64,000 bases of DNA from SZUA-35 sp964351995. Lineage in GTDB: Bacteria; Actinomycetota; Acidimicrobiia; Acidimicrobiales; SZUA-35. Within the stretch, counting starts at the first letter, position 1; every line of letters begins with the position of its first letter. Below are positions 49,957 to 59,107 of the stretch, piece after piece. The stretch lies in NCBI GenBank assembly GCA_964351995.1, contig CAYGQE010000011.1, positions 62,001-126,000 of the forward strand. Reading direction: 5' to 3'. Below the pieces are notes generated by a model that saw nothing but the letters and a program-made list of their open reading frames with translations, was not told the DNA's origin and searched no databases. The position numbers and the translations under genes are program-made.

Positions 49957-52900
49957 TCAGCTCGGAGCGTTGAGGCGGTGTTGAATGCGGGGCCGAGCCC
50001 ATTCGATGGCCCAACTCATTCCCAGAGCGGCGGCTTCATCGCTGAGATCGTCGAGCATTGGTTCAGCGGACCCATCCCCGGCGGCTGCGAGGTTCTCGGC
50101 AACGGCCAAGCGCGCCCAGAGCAACGAGGGGCGGGCATCGATGGCTGAGAGGTGTTCGATGGCCCGTCGCAGTGAGTCAGCGGCGGCGTCGGTCTCGCCG
50201 ATCGCGGTGAACAGTCGGGCCCGGTAGGCCGAACCAATGGACGGGAAGTCAGCGCCTCCGACCAGCGTGATCATCCGGTCGACGGCTGGCTCGAGCGCTT
50301 CCAGGAGTGGCCGAACCAGGGGGAGAACCTCGGGATGCTGGATCGACAGATCAGCAATCGCGTCACTGAAGAACGCCGGCGTCATGAACTGGAGCATGCC
50401 TTCGCCGCCGCCGAGGATCTCGGCGTTGCTGAACCGTCGCACGGTGGCCAGCGCTGCGGCCAGATCACCCGAGCGGGCGAGCATGGCAGCGAGCGGCGCC
50501 CCGTACGCAGGGCCGTCGTAGCCCTCGAGCTTGCCGCTGATGCCTTGGATGATGGTCTCGAAGTCCCCACTGGCTCGCGAGAGTGAGAAGAACTGCATGC
50601 CGAACGTGTCCATCACGGCTTCGCCGAATTTCGAGTGATTCTTGAAGCCACGTGCGACCCGTTCACCGGCGATCTGGTGATCGCCGACGAGCAGATCGAT
50701 CGAGATCTGCATGGACTCGGCTTGCATGGCGACGAAGGGGTCCTTGCTGCGAGCGGCTACTTCGGTGGCAGATGCAACGTGGGCTCGTGCGCCTACGAGG
50801 TTCTTCCGGTCGAGTTCGATGCTGATCAGCGCTTTCCTCGCCCGGAGCTCGATCTTGGGATAGTTGATCTCGATGGCGATGCGAACGGCTTCGTCCAACA
50901 TCGATTCGCGTTCATCGGCGCTGAACGTCCGGGAGTGAGCCGCAGCCATCGACATCAGACCTTCGCAGAGGGCTCGTGGCCGATCCTCGAGCCGGAGCAT
51001 GGCCAGGCCGCTACGGGCCAGTTGCCTCGCCCGCTCGCCGTCCTCGTGTGGACCGAACAGTTGGTTGCTCAGGGCCAGAATCACCGCTGATCGCCAGCGA
51101 TGGGTCTCGGGCATCATCTCGAGGCAGTGTTCGAGCAAGGCCACCGATTGGTCAGGCGGACTCCAGTAGCCGAGCCACTCAGCGTTGCGCTTGTCTCGAT
51201 CGATTCTCGGCAGCCCGATGTAGACGATCGCTGCGGTGACCGCGAGGTCGAGTTCCCCAGCTTCGACGGCGAGCTCGAACGCCCGGGTCGAACTGCGATG
51301 GGATTCGAGGTGCTCGGAGAGGAATTTGAGGATCTGGGCCCGATCGATGAGCATCTCGATGCGAAGGACGGGAGCGTCGGGGCCGAGATCGAGCGCCTCG
51401 AGACCCTGGTCGATCAGGCGAACGGCGCCGTTGAAGTCGGTGAGCTCGTCGGCTTCAAGGGCGGCACGGTGGGCGAAGCTGGCCGCGCTGACCGAAGTGC
51501 CAGCAGGCGCTCCGAGCAGGTAGTGGTGGGCGACTTCGGCAACGGGCGCCGAGCCCTTCTCGAGCAGATGGCCAATTTTGGCGTGGAGCTCGGTGCGGCG
51601 ATGACGGCGGAGTTCCCCTGCGAGGGTTTCGGCCAGGAGGTCGTGGCTGAATCGATAGCGGCCGATCTGGCTCGGACTCTCTTCGATCAGGCGAGCTGCG
51701 AGCGAGGCTTCGACGCAATCCGAAAGCGTGTCCTCGTCGAGCCCGGTGAGGTCGGGGAGCATCGATTCGTCGATCGACGGATGGCAAAGCGCTGCGGCGC
51801 AGAGCACGTCGTATGCGCCTTCCGGCAGTGGATCGAGACGGCGAACGACGGCATCGCGGATTGTCTCGGTGGCTTCGAAGGAGCCAGAGATGTCGCCGCG
51901 CAATAGCTCCGTGACGAAGAGCGGGTTGCCGCCGGTGTGAGCAGCCAACCGCTGGATTGCGTCGCGATCTGGTTCGACGTCGCTGAATGAACGGAACACT
52001 TCGATGATGTCGTCTGCGACGAGTCCTTCGAGATTGATCCGGCCGGTACCGACCGATCGAGCGATGTCGGCGAGGTGACGAGTTCGAGGTGCGCGAGACT
52101 GCGCCGCCTCGGCGGCAACGTCGGTGTCTCGCCACGTTGCCACCAACGAGATCCGCTGATCGGCTGCGACACCGCCGTCGGCCCGCAGCTCGATGGTGTC
52201 GAGAACGTGACGAGCTACGACGAGAGACTCAGAGTCGGCCCAATGCAGGTCTTCGAGGCAGATCAGCAGCGGTTGTTGCTCGGCAAATCGACGCAGGGTG
52301 CGGGCGATGGCATCGCTGATGTCATCGCCCGCCGGCGCCGATTGCGATGACAAGGGAGAATCGAATGCGTTCATCAACTCGGGAACAACGAGGACGAGAT
52401 CGCGAGCCTGAGGGCCGAAGATCGATTCGACATCTGATGGGTCTGTCCGGTCGAGGAGATCGCGCAACACCGACTTCCATGGCCGCAGCGTTGCCGCTGA
52501 CGCAGTGTCTGCGCACCGACCCCACACCGCAAACGTTCCTCGGGCGGCCGCTGTGTCGGCAAGGGCGTGGAGCAGCGTGGACTTCCCGATACCGGCCGGG
52601 CCGATGATGGCACCGCCAGGGGTAACCCGGTCGGGGCCTGGCAATGCGGCGATCAGTTCATCGAGAACGCCGGTGCGCCCGAACGGAGCGACAGGAGCAG
52701 CGTGGCTGGCAGTGGTCCTGCGGTGATCGACCAGGGCGGCCTCGGACGTCACTCCACGCGCCGGTACGAGCAAGCTCGCATCGTTGGAGAGGATGCGTTG
52801 CTCGAGGTCGGTGAGTGTCGGTGACGGATCGAGACCGAATCTGTCGAGCAAGTTGGTTCGTGCGTGGTGAAAGACAGCGAGGGCGTCGGTCGACCTGCCG

Positions 52901-53553
52901 ACCTGGAAGAGGGCGGTCATTTGAAGCGCGACGAGCTCTTCGCTGCTCGGGTGACAGACCACCGCTTGTTCCAGCGATGCCAGGGTTTCGTTGGCTCGAC
53001 CGAATGCGAGGGCTGCTCGGTAGTGCCGGATTGCGAGTCCGAGGTGGAGCTCGGTCAACCGCGAGATCTCGTGAGGGAAGTCCGCAAGCGAGCGCAAGGC
53101 GGCATCGACCGGTAACGAGCCGTTGCTCGGCCAGACACCGCGAGCGGCGGACGTTGCGGCCAAGACGGTGCCCGGCGTTGCATCGGCTGGGAGGTCGAAT
53201 ACGGCGTTGGCCGCGGCAGCGAACTCATGGATGTCGGTCGTGGCACGCCGAGGATCGAAGGCGTAGCCGGGTGCCCGAGTCAGAAGGACTTGGGCCCGAT
53301 CGCCTGGGCTTCGGTCGGGCTCGAGAAGTCGCCGCAAGTGCGAGATGTAGGAACGCAGGGTGACGTTCGGCTTCTTGGGTGGCGCGTCACCCCACACCAG
53401 GTCGATCAGTTGGTCGCTGGAGACCACAGCACCGTTTGCGACAACGAGTGCGAGCAGGATGGTCTGCTGCTTCGACCCCCCGAGTTCGATGACCCGGTTC
53501 TCCGTCGTCACCTGGAGGTGACCGAAGATCTGAATCTCCACGATGCTGGACAT
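49957..53553 (-). CDS. SARP-type (OmpR-wHTH, BTAD, AAA, TPR) transcriptional regulator
   Basis: A 1198-residue regulator of the AfsR type. It has an N-terminal winged helix (EIQIFGHLQVTTENRVIELGG, KPNVTLRSYISHLRRLLEP; about 1-95) and a bacterial transcriptional activation domain (about 100-250, DIHEFAAAANAVFDLP, LAVFHHARTNLLDRFG). An NTPase domain follows with Walker A IGPAGIGKSTLL and Walker B LLICLEDLHWADSE, then a long helical TPR-like region. Such proteins activate antibiotic or developmental genes in Streptomyces; no biosynthetic cluster is visible here. ATG at 53553 was chosen, since earlier in-frame codons encode Arg-rich noise. Confidence 0.92.
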   Translation of the reverse strand: MSSIVEIQIFGHLQVTTENRVIELGGSKQQTILLALVVANGAVVSSDQLIDLVWGDAPPKKPNVTLRSYISHLRRLLEPDRSPGDRAQVLLTRAPGYAFDPRRATTDIHEFAAAANAVFDLPADATPGTVLAATSAARGVWPSNGSLPVDAALRSLADFPHEISRLTELHLGLAIRHYRAALAFGRANETLASLEQAVVCHPSSEELVALQMTALFQVGRSTDALAVFHHARTNLLDRFGLDPSPTLTDLEQRILSNDASLLVPARGVTSEAALVDHRRTTASHAAPVAPFGRTGVLDELIAALPGPDRVTPGGAIIGPAGIGKSTLLHALADTAAARGTFAVWGRCADTASAATLRPWKSVLRDLLDRTDPSDVESIFGPQARDLVLVVPELMNAFDSPLSSQSAPAGDDISDAIARTLRRFAEQQPLLICLEDLHWADSESLVVARHVLDTIELRADGGVAADQRISLVATWRDTDVAAEAAQSRAPRTRHLADIARSVGTGRINLEGLVADDIIEVFRSFSDVEPDRDAIQRLAAHTGGNPLFVTELLRGDISGSFEATETIRDAVVRRLDPLPEGAYDVLCAAALCHPSIDESMLPDLTGLDEDTLSDCVEASLAARLIEESPSQIGRYRFSHDLLAETLAGELRRHRRTELHAKIGHLLEKGSAPVAEVAHHYLLGAPAGTSVSAASFAHRAALEADELTDFNGAVRLIDQGLEALDLGPDAPVLRIEMLIDRAQILKFLSEHLESHRSSTRAFELAVEAGELDLAVTAAIVYIGLPRIDRDKRNAEWLGYWSPPDQSVALLEHCLEMMPETHRWRSAVILALSNQLFGPHEDGERARQLARSGLAMLRLEDRPRALCEGLMSMAAAHSRTFSADERESMLDEAVRIAIEINYPKIELRARKALISIELDRKNLVGARAHVASATEVAARSKDPFVAMQAESMQISIDLLVGDHQIAGERVARGFKNHSKFGEAVMDTFGMQFFSLSRASGDFETIIQGISGKLEGYDGPAYGAPLAAMLARSGDLAAALATVRRFSNAEILGGGEGMLQFMTPAFFSDAIADLSIQHPEVLPLVRPLLEALEPAVDRMITLVGGADFPSIGSAYRARLFTAIGETDAAADSLRRAIEHLSAIDARPSLLWARLAVAENLAAAGDGSAEPMLDDLSDEAAALGMSWAIEWARPRIQHRLNAPS

Positions 53554-53633
53554 CCTCACGTGTTCGACGAAGTTGAAATATAGGCCAGGACCGAGGTTGG
53601 CGTCAGGCCGAGCGACCCTCCGTCGGAGGTGCT

Positions 53634-53954
53634 TCAGCTGTCGGTGGCGAATCGTCCGGTCGAGTCTGCGTAGAGCGGGTTTCGGTCTCCGCACTCCTGA
53701 GTGAACACGAAGTCCTGGAAGGCGAGCTGATCGTTGTCCATTTCGGCCCAGACGGCGCGCAATACGTCGTCGTCCATCTGGCACAGGGCGCGGGCAACCG
53801 ATTCGCGTTCTTCGATCTCGGCTTCGGAGAGCGAGCGGCCTTCGATTTCGGCGAGGAGGTCGGCTCTGGTGACTTCCGGTTCGTCGTCAGAGCACGCACT
53901 GACGCTGAACACCAGCACGACGGCGACCGCCGTGTTGAAGAGAGTCCGAGCCAT
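53634..53954 (-). CDS. Small lipoprotein
   Basis: The 106-residue product begins with a lipoprotein signal peptide (MARTLFNTAVAVVLVFSVSAC, lipobox Cys at residue 21) and a short acidic mature part (SDDEPEVTRADLLAEIEGRS, then LSEAEIEERESVARALCQMDD). It has two Cys in the mature domain (ALCQMD and TQECGD). It has no recognised family. It lies 80 bases upstream of the SARP gene on the same strand and might be cotranscribed with it. Confidence 0.72.
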   Translation of the reverse strand: MARTLFNTAVAVVLVFSVSACSDDEPEVTRADLLAEIEGRSLSEAEIEERESVARALCQMDDDVLRAVWAEMDNDQLAFQDFVFTQECGDRNPLYADSTGRFATDS

Positions 53955-54060
53955 GTCGACACCGTACTCTCCGCTGCCTCCCTGGCGAGTGCTGCCTGGT
54001 TGAAGAACACCCGGCCCCGCCCAATCTGACGCTCGAGATGCCAACCGGTAGCTTGCCGCC

Positions 54061-54963
54061 ATGCGCTTCTCTCACTGGATCGGCAATGGACTCGGGTGGG
54101 ACACCATCCTCGACAGCGGCAAGCGAGCGGAGGCCACTGGTTGGGATGGGCTGTGGTTCGCCGATCATTTCATGCCTTTTGCCGGCGATCTGACCGGCCC
54201 CATCCACGAAGCATGGTCGGTCCTGAGTGCGCTGGGTATGGCCACCGATTCGGTCCGTCTCGGTCCGCTGGTTTGTGGCAATACCTATCGCAACCCGGCT
54301 GTCCTGGCCAAGCAAGCGGTCACGGCTGATCACATCTCGGGAGGTCGGGTCGTGCTCGGGCTGGGTTCTGGGTGGCAGGAAAACGAACACACCGCCTACG
54401 GCATCGAATATGGCACGTTCACCGATCGATTCAACAAGCTGGAAGAGGCGCTCCAGATCTTGGTGGCCATGAAAGCGGGCGAGTCGGTCGACTTCGAGGG
54501 CGAGCACTACACGATGCGCGAAGCTCCGCTGTCGCCCGGGCCCGTCGGCTCGCTGCCGATTCTCATCGGTGGCGGTGGTGAGAAGAAGACGTTGCGGATG
54601 GTGGCGCAGTACGCCGATGAGTGGAACGTCTGGGCCGACAACGAGATCATGGCTGCGAAGTCGGCGGTACTCGATCAGCACTGCGATCGGCTCGACCGCG
54701 ACCCCGCCACGATCGAGCGCTCTGCGGTGGCGTTGCTCTTCCTGTGCGACGACGAGGCCATGGCGTCGAAGATCCGGGATCGTGGCTTGCCCCGTCCGGC
54801 TCTCGTCGGTACCGCGGAGCAGCTGCAGGACCAAATGGCGGCGTTCGTCGATGCCGGTGTCGATGAAGTGATCATTCCTGACTTCAATCTCGGTGATCCC
54901 ACCGCTCGCAACGAGGTCCTCGACCGATTCCTGGCTGAGGTCGCTGCGCCGTTCCGGGACTGA
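54061..54963 (+). CDS. F420-dependent LLM-class oxidoreductase
   Basis: A 300-residue TIM-barrel protein of the luciferase-like family. RAEATGWDGLWFADHFMPF, VRLGPLVCGNTYRNPAVLAKQAVTADHISGGRVVLGLGSGWQENEH and the C-terminal VDAGVDEVIIPDF are typical of F420-using members. Actinobacteria use coenzyme F420 with many such enzymes; the substrate is unknown. It is divergent from the small lipoprotein gene and followed by the recA promoter. Confidence 0.88.
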   Translation: MRFSHWIGNGLGWDTILDSGKRAEATGWDGLWFADHFMPFAGDLTGPIHEAWSVLSALGMATDSVRLGPLVCGNTYRNPAVLAKQAVTADHISGGRVVLGLGSGWQENEHTAYGIEYGTFTDRFNKLEEALQILVAMKAGESVDFEGEHYTMREAPLSPGPVGSLPILIGGGGEKKTLRMVAQYADEWNVWADNEIMAAKSAVLDQHCDRLDRDPATIERSAVALLFLCDDEAMASKIRDRGLPRPALVGTAEQLQDQMAAFVDAGVDEVIIPDFNLGDPTARNEVLDRFLAEVAAPFRD

Positions 54964-55004
54964 CCTGCCCAGCCCCGACGGCCGGAAAATTTGCTGTTCG
55001 ATCG

Positions 55005-55033
55005 TTGCCCGAACACTTGTTCGCAATTACACT
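55005..55033 (+). promoter_or_regulatory. recA promoter with LexA (SOS) box
   Basis: CGAAC-ACTT-GTTCG at 55010-55023 is a perfect palindrome matching the actinobacterial/Bacillus SOS box CGAAC-N4-GTTCG. It lies in the 17-base spacer between TTGCCC (55005-55010) and TACACT (55028-55033), so LexA would block the promoter. Transcription would start near 55040 and leave a leader of about 185 bases before recA. Confidence 0.85.
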
Positions 55034-55224
55034 CATGTCATCCTCACGGGCTCGCCCGTCTGGACGTGGCTTGGAAGTGGTGTTCGACGGACAGTTGGAC
55101 GGGCGGTCCGGAAGGACTGTCACAGGCCGTGTTTAAGGTCAGTCACAACTTCCCGAACACATCAAACGAACCAACGGCTGGCCCTCGCAAGCAGCGAGGC
55201 CGCCAAGGCAAACAGGAGAATCCC

Positions 55225-56277
55225 GTGGTCGACAAAAACAAGTCACTCGACATGGCAATGAGCCAGATCGACAAGCAATTCGGTAAGGGCTCGGTCATGA
55301 AGATGGGCGAGCGCACCAACCTCGACATCCACACCATCCCCACCGGTGCCCTGGCGCTCGATCTGGCGCTCGGCGTTGGTGGCCTGCCTCGTGGTCGTGT
55401 GGTCGAGATCTACGGCCCGGAATCGTCCGGCAAGTCAACGCTGGCCATGCATGTGGTTGCCGAAGCGCAGCGAAACGGCGGAACCTGCGCCTACATCGAT
55501 GCCGAGCACGCCATGGATCCGATCTATGCCCGAGCCATCGGTGTCGACGTTGACGAACTGCTCATCTCGCAGCCGGACACCGGTGAGCAGGCACTCGAGA
55601 TCGCCGACATCCTCGTTCGCTCGGGCTCGATCGACGTCATCGTCATCGACTCCGTTGCTGCTCTCACCCCCCGGGCCGAGATCGAAGGCGACATGGGCGA
55701 CACCCACGTCGGCCTCCAGGCCCGCCTCATGTCGCAGGCGCTCCGAAAGATCACGGGCAACCTGCACAAGACCGACACCATCTGCATCTTCATCAACCAG
55801 CTCCGTGAGAAGATCGGCGTCATGTTTGGCTCGCCCGAAACCACCCCCGGTGGTCGGGCGCTCAAGTTCTACAGCTCGGTTCGCCTCGACATCCGTCGCA
55901 TCGAGTCGCTCAAGGACGGCGCCGAGGTCGTGGGTAACCGCACCCGCGTCAAGGTCGTCAAGAACAAGGTCGCCCCACCGTTCCGTCAGGCCGAGTTCGA
56001 CATCATGTACGGCAAGGGCATCAGCCGTGAGGGTTCGTTGCTCGACATCGCCGTCGAGAAGGACATCGTGAAGAAGTCCGGTGCTTGGTACACCTACGAC
56101 GGTGAGCAGATCGGGCAGGGTCGAGAGAACGTCAAGAAGTTCCTCATCGAAAACCCCGATCTCGTCATGGAAATCCAGGACAAGGTGCTCAAGGAAGTCG
56201 GCCTCATCGAATCTGACGAGATTGATCTTGTCGAGGCCGACGATGCGTCGCTCGATGAGCCCATCAGCCTGGACTGA
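55225..56277 (+). CDS. recA: Recombinase A
   Basis: RecA (350 residues) forms filaments on single-stranded DNA, drives strand exchange and triggers LexA self-cleavage. The motifs include LDIHTIPTGALALDLALGVG, Walker A GPESSGKST (about 63-71), AEHAMDPIYARAIGVDVDEL, Walker B VIVIDSVAAL and the DNA-binding loops (MGDTHVGLQARLMSQALRK; REKIGVMFGSPETTPGGRAL). The GTG at 55225 follows AGGAGA. The C-terminal tail is acidic as usual. No recX follows; a strong terminator comes 90 bases later. Confidence 0.97.
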   Translation: MVDKNKSLDMAMSQIDKQFGKGSVMKMGERTNLDIHTIPTGALALDLALGVGGLPRGRVVEIYGPESSGKSTLAMHVVAEAQRNGGTCAYIDAEHAMDPIYARAIGVDVDELLISQPDTGEQALEIADILVRSGSIDVIVIDSVAALTPRAEIEGDMGDTHVGLQARLMSQALRKITGNLHKTDTICIFINQLREKIGVMFGSPETTPGGRALKFYSSVRLDIRRIESLKDGAEVVGNRTRVKVVKNKVAPPFRQAEFDIMYGKGISREGSLLDIAVEKDIVKKSGAWYTYDGEQIGQGRENVKKFLIENPDLVMEIQDKVLKEVGLIESDEIDLVEADDASLDEPISLD

Positions 56278-56368
56278 TCACCGCACCCTCGCCCTGGTCC
56301 CGACCGTTCCAGCATCGCTGCTCGGACGAAGGCAAGACCCAAGATCAGGATCGACGTCATCTTCCTCG

Positions 56369-56404
56369 CCGCCGCCCCATTCGTGGGGCGGCGGTCGGCG
56401 TTTT
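56369..56404 (+). terminator. recA terminator
   Basis: CCGCCGCCCC (56369-56378), loop ATTCGT and GGGGCGGCGG (56385-56394) give a perfect 10-bp G/C stem. TTTT follows after six bases. It lies 92 bases after the recA stop and before the HAD-VOC gene. Confidence 0.75.
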
Positions 56405-56450
56405 GGATCGCTCGCCGAGCCGGAGGGCGCGGCCGTTATCCTCCGCAACA

Positions 56451-57545
56451 ATGCTGACTGCGGCGATCTTCGACATGGATGGACTCCTCACCGAATCCGA
56501 GAGCCGGTGGCGGATTGCCGAGCGAGAGGCATGCGCTCAGCTCGGGTTACCGCTGACCGACGTCGACTTCGATGCCACCATGGGCGTCCGCATGCGTCAG
56601 GTCGCTCAGATCTGGTTCGATCGCCACCCATGGGACGGTCCCAGCCCCGACGAAGTTGCAGATCAAGTCATCGATCGCGTGATCGAGCTCTGCGCCGGTG
56701 CCTTGCCGTTGCCTGGTGTGATCGAAACCCTTGATGCCTGCGCAGCGGCCGGCCTGCGTATCGGGCTCTGCTCCTCGTCGGACCAGCGCATGATCGACGC
56801 AATCTTGGATGCTCTTGGCCTCACTGATCGGTTCGAGATCACACATTCGGCCGAAGATGACACGTACGGGAAACCACACCCGGAGCCCTACCTCGTCACC
56901 GCTGGCCTGCTTGGCGTAGACCCGCACACGTGCGTCGTCTTCGAAGACTCCGTCACCGGCTGCGTGGCGGCCAAGGCGGCCAGCATGAAACTGGTTGCGG
57001 TGCCAGATCCCGCAGACCGGGGCTCGGCTCGCTTCGGCTTCGCTGACGTCGTGCTGGATTCGCTTGCCGACTTCGGCCCGTGGGTTCTCGAGGCGGTGGA
57101 CGGTGGAGTTTCGGTGCCGTCGCTGGCCCGGCCACGTTTCCACCTGGCTTTTCCGGTCAACGACCTCGCGGCTGCGCGTTGGTTCTATGGCGAGGTCCTG
57201 GGGTGTCGTGAAGGTCGGTCAGCCGCCACCTGGATCGATTTCGACCTGTACGGCCACCAGATCGTTGCCCATGTCGATGCCGACCACGATCCGGCCCCAG
57301 CAACCAATGACGTCGACGGCCATGCCGTGCCTGCCTCCCACTTCGGTGTGCTGTTGCACGCTGCGGCATGGGACGCCATCGTGGACCGCCTCACGATCGC
57401 AGGCGCGCAGTTCTTGATGAACCCGACGGTTCGTTTCGCTGGACTTCCTGGCGAGCAGCGCACGTGTTTCGTGTCCGACCCCGCAGGGAATGCGCTCGAG
57501 TTCAAGGCGTTCGCCGACGACCGGGCGACGTTCGCCGTCGACTGA
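56451..57545 (+). CDS. HAD phosphatase fused to a VOC (glyoxalase-like) domain
   Basis: The first 220 or so residues are a subfamily I HAD phosphatase. It has motif I IFDMDGLLTES, cap domain, motif II LCSSSDQRM, the Lys in DTYGKPHPEPYL and motif III VVFEDSVTGCVAAKAASM. It resembles hexitol/2-deoxyglucose-6-phosphate phosphatases. Residues about 240-364 form a VOC domain (RPRFHLAFPVNDLAAARWFYGEVLG, HFGVLLHAAAWDAIVDRL, CFVSDPAGNALEFKAF) with His near its start and Glu near its end as metal ligands. The frame is continuous with no stop or start between. The joint function is unknown. Confidence 0.9.
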   Translation: MLTAAIFDMDGLLTESESRWRIAEREACAQLGLPLTDVDFDATMGVRMRQVAQIWFDRHPWDGPSPDEVADQVIDRVIELCAGALPLPGVIETLDACAAAGLRIGLCSSSDQRMIDAILDALGLTDRFEITHSAEDDTYGKPHPEPYLVTAGLLGVDPHTCVVFEDSVTGCVAAKAASMKLVAVPDPADRGSARFGFADVVLDSLADFGPWVLEAVDGGVSVPSLARPRFHLAFPVNDLAAARWFYGEVLGCREGRSAATWIDFDLYGHQIVAHVDADHDPAPATNDVDGHAVPASHFGVLLHAAAWDAIVDRLTIAGAQFLMNPTVRFAGLPGEQRTCFVSDPAGNALEFKAFADDRATFAVD

Positions 57546-57585
57546 TCGGGTGGACGAGGCTGGCTGTGGGTCCCACACTGGTCCG

Positions 57586-57891
57586 GTGACGGTCTACATC
57601 GTGGGACACATCGACATCACCGATTCTGAGACCTACGCAGGGTACGAAGCGGGTTTCCGGGAGATCTTCGAACAGTACAACGGCGAATTCCTGGCCGTGG
57701 ACGATGATCCCACGATGCTCGAGGGCGACAAACGGCACACCCGTACCGTGCTCATCCGGTTCCCCGATCGGGCTGGTGCCCTGGCATGGTTCCGATCAGA
57801 TGCCTATCAAGCGCTCGCCGCCATTCGCTGGCAGTCGAGTACCGCCGAGATCAGTGTGATCAACGGCGTCGATGAACAGGACGAAGCATGA
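57586..57891 (+). CDS. DUF1330 family protein
   Basis: A 101-residue protein matching DUF1330, a small dimeric alpha/beta-barrel fold. The blocks are VGHIDITDSETYAGYEAGFREIFEQYNGEFLAVDDDP and the later RFPDRAGALAWFRSDAYQALAAIRWQSSTAEISVI. Members are uncharacterised. GTG at 57586 gives the usual N-terminus (TVYIVGHIDITD). Its stop overlaps the next start (ATGA), implying coupling to the membrane protein that follows. Confidence 0.85.
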   Translation: MTVYIVGHIDITDSETYAGYEAGFREIFEQYNGEFLAVDDDPTMLEGDKRHTRTVLIRFPDRAGALAWFRSDAYQALAAIRWQSSTAEISVINGVDEQDEA

Positions 57892-58760
57892 AGAAGAATC
57901 AGACGTGGATCATCGGCATCGTTGCCAGCATCGCCATTGGTGGTTTGTTGGCGTTCGCTGGCTCTGGTGATGGTGCAGAGGTCGGTGGTCTTTCGGTCTT
58001 CACCGTTTGTGTTGCGGCGGCGTACATCGTGAACTGGATCGTGTTCATTCCCTCGTGGTTTGCTCACACCGAGAAGTACTTCGACTTGACCGGGTCGCTC
58101 ACCTATCTGTCGGTCACGTTGCTGGCCGTTGTTCTCAGCCCAGACATGGACGCTCGGGGTTGGCTGGCTGCAGCCATGGTTGCGATCTGGGCCGGTCGGC
58201 TCGGCAGCTTCTTGTTCCGCCGGATCAGCAAGGACGGTAAGGACGGACGCTTCGACACGATGAAGTTCGACTTCTGGCAGTTCTTGATGACGTGGACCAT
58301 CCAGGGCTTGTGGGTGTCGCTGACGCTTGCGGCAGCGTTGGCGATCATCACGGCGTCTGACCGGGTGTCGTTCGGTGTCATCGGAGCGATCGGTCTTGTG
58401 ATCTGGTTGGTGGGCTTCGTGATCGAAGTCACCGCCGACACCCAGAAAAGCGCCTTCAAAGCGAACCCAGCCAATGAGGGTCGATTCATCACGACCGGCC
58501 TGTGGTCGTGGTCGAGGCACCCCAACTACTTTGGCGAGATCACCCTGTGGGCCGGCATGCTGACCATGGGCATCCCGGTGCTGAGCGGTTGGCGATGGAT
58601 CGCCTTGATCTCACCGATCTTCGTCTTCTTGCTGCTCACCCGGATCAGCGGTGTGCCCATGCTCGAACGTCGGGCCGAGAAGCGCTGGGGCGCCGAGCCA
58701 GAGTTCCGGGCCTACACCGACAACACCTCGGTCCTCGTTCCGCTCCCGCCAAAGAACTAA
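57888..58760 (+). CDS. DUF1295 family (steroid 5-alpha-reductase-like) membrane protein
   Basis: The 290-residue protein has seven or so membrane helices and the DUF1295/ICMT-like C-terminal signature GRFITTGLWSWSRHPNYFGEITLWAG, followed by LLLTRISGVPMLERRAEKRWG. Members reduce steroid-like or fatty substrates or are unknown. The NADPH-binding His-Pro-Asn-Tyr-Phe motif is intact. It is translationally coupled to the DUF1330 gene. Confidence 0.88.
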   Translation: MKKNQTWIIGIVASIAIGGLLAFAGSGDGAEVGGLSVFTVCVAAAYIVNWIVFIPSWFAHTEKYFDLTGSLTYLSVTLLAVVLSPDMDARGWLAAAMVAIWAGRLGSFLFRRISKDGKDGRFDTMKFDFWQFLMTWTIQGLWVSLTLAAALAIITASDRVSFGVIGAIGLVIWLVGFVIEVTADTQKSAFKANPANEGRFITTGLWSWSRHPNYFGEITLWAGMLTMGIPVLSGWRWIALISPIFVFLLLTRISGVPMLERRAEKRWGAEPEFRAYTDNTSVLVPLPPKN

Positions 58761-58777
58761 GTAGCCGGCAGCGGTGT

Positions 58778-58969
58778 TCAGTGGGCCATGCGGATCATGA
58801 ACCAAGCGAGGTTCACGGTCGCCAAGCCCCAGATGAAGAGCCGAGTGTCTTTCGACCACCGCCTGGTGGCGACGATCACGGCGAGCCAGAACGGTGCCAC
58901 GACGGCCCACTGCACATGAACGCCAGCGTCGGTGCGAGGAAGCAACAGGTCGAGCATCCATTCCGGCAC
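58778..58969 (-). CDS. Small two-helix membrane protein, hypothetical
   Basis: This 63-residue frame encodes MPEWMLDLLLPRTDAGVHVQ, then two hydrophobic segments (WAVVAPFWLAVIVATRRW and LFIWGLATVNLAWFMIRMAH) separated by a basic-acidic turn. That coherent pattern favours a real gene. The GTG start has a weak ribosome site and other frames overlap, so the call is tentative. It converges on the DUF1295 gene and is divergent from gnd. Confidence 0.45.
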   Translation of the reverse strand: MPEWMLDLLLPRTDAGVHVQWAVVAPFWLAVIVATRRWSKDTRLFIWGLATVNLAWFMIRMAH

Positions 58970-59107
58970 GAGTGCACCAACCCGTGGTCTGGTTCGAAGA
59001 TTCCGTCATGGTTGCGTCCCTTCCTCCGATGCTTCACTGCGCCACACTGGTGCTTCGTCGGTTCGTGCGCCCCAGCACTGCCGATGTTCCAACGCTGAGG
59101 AGCACAC

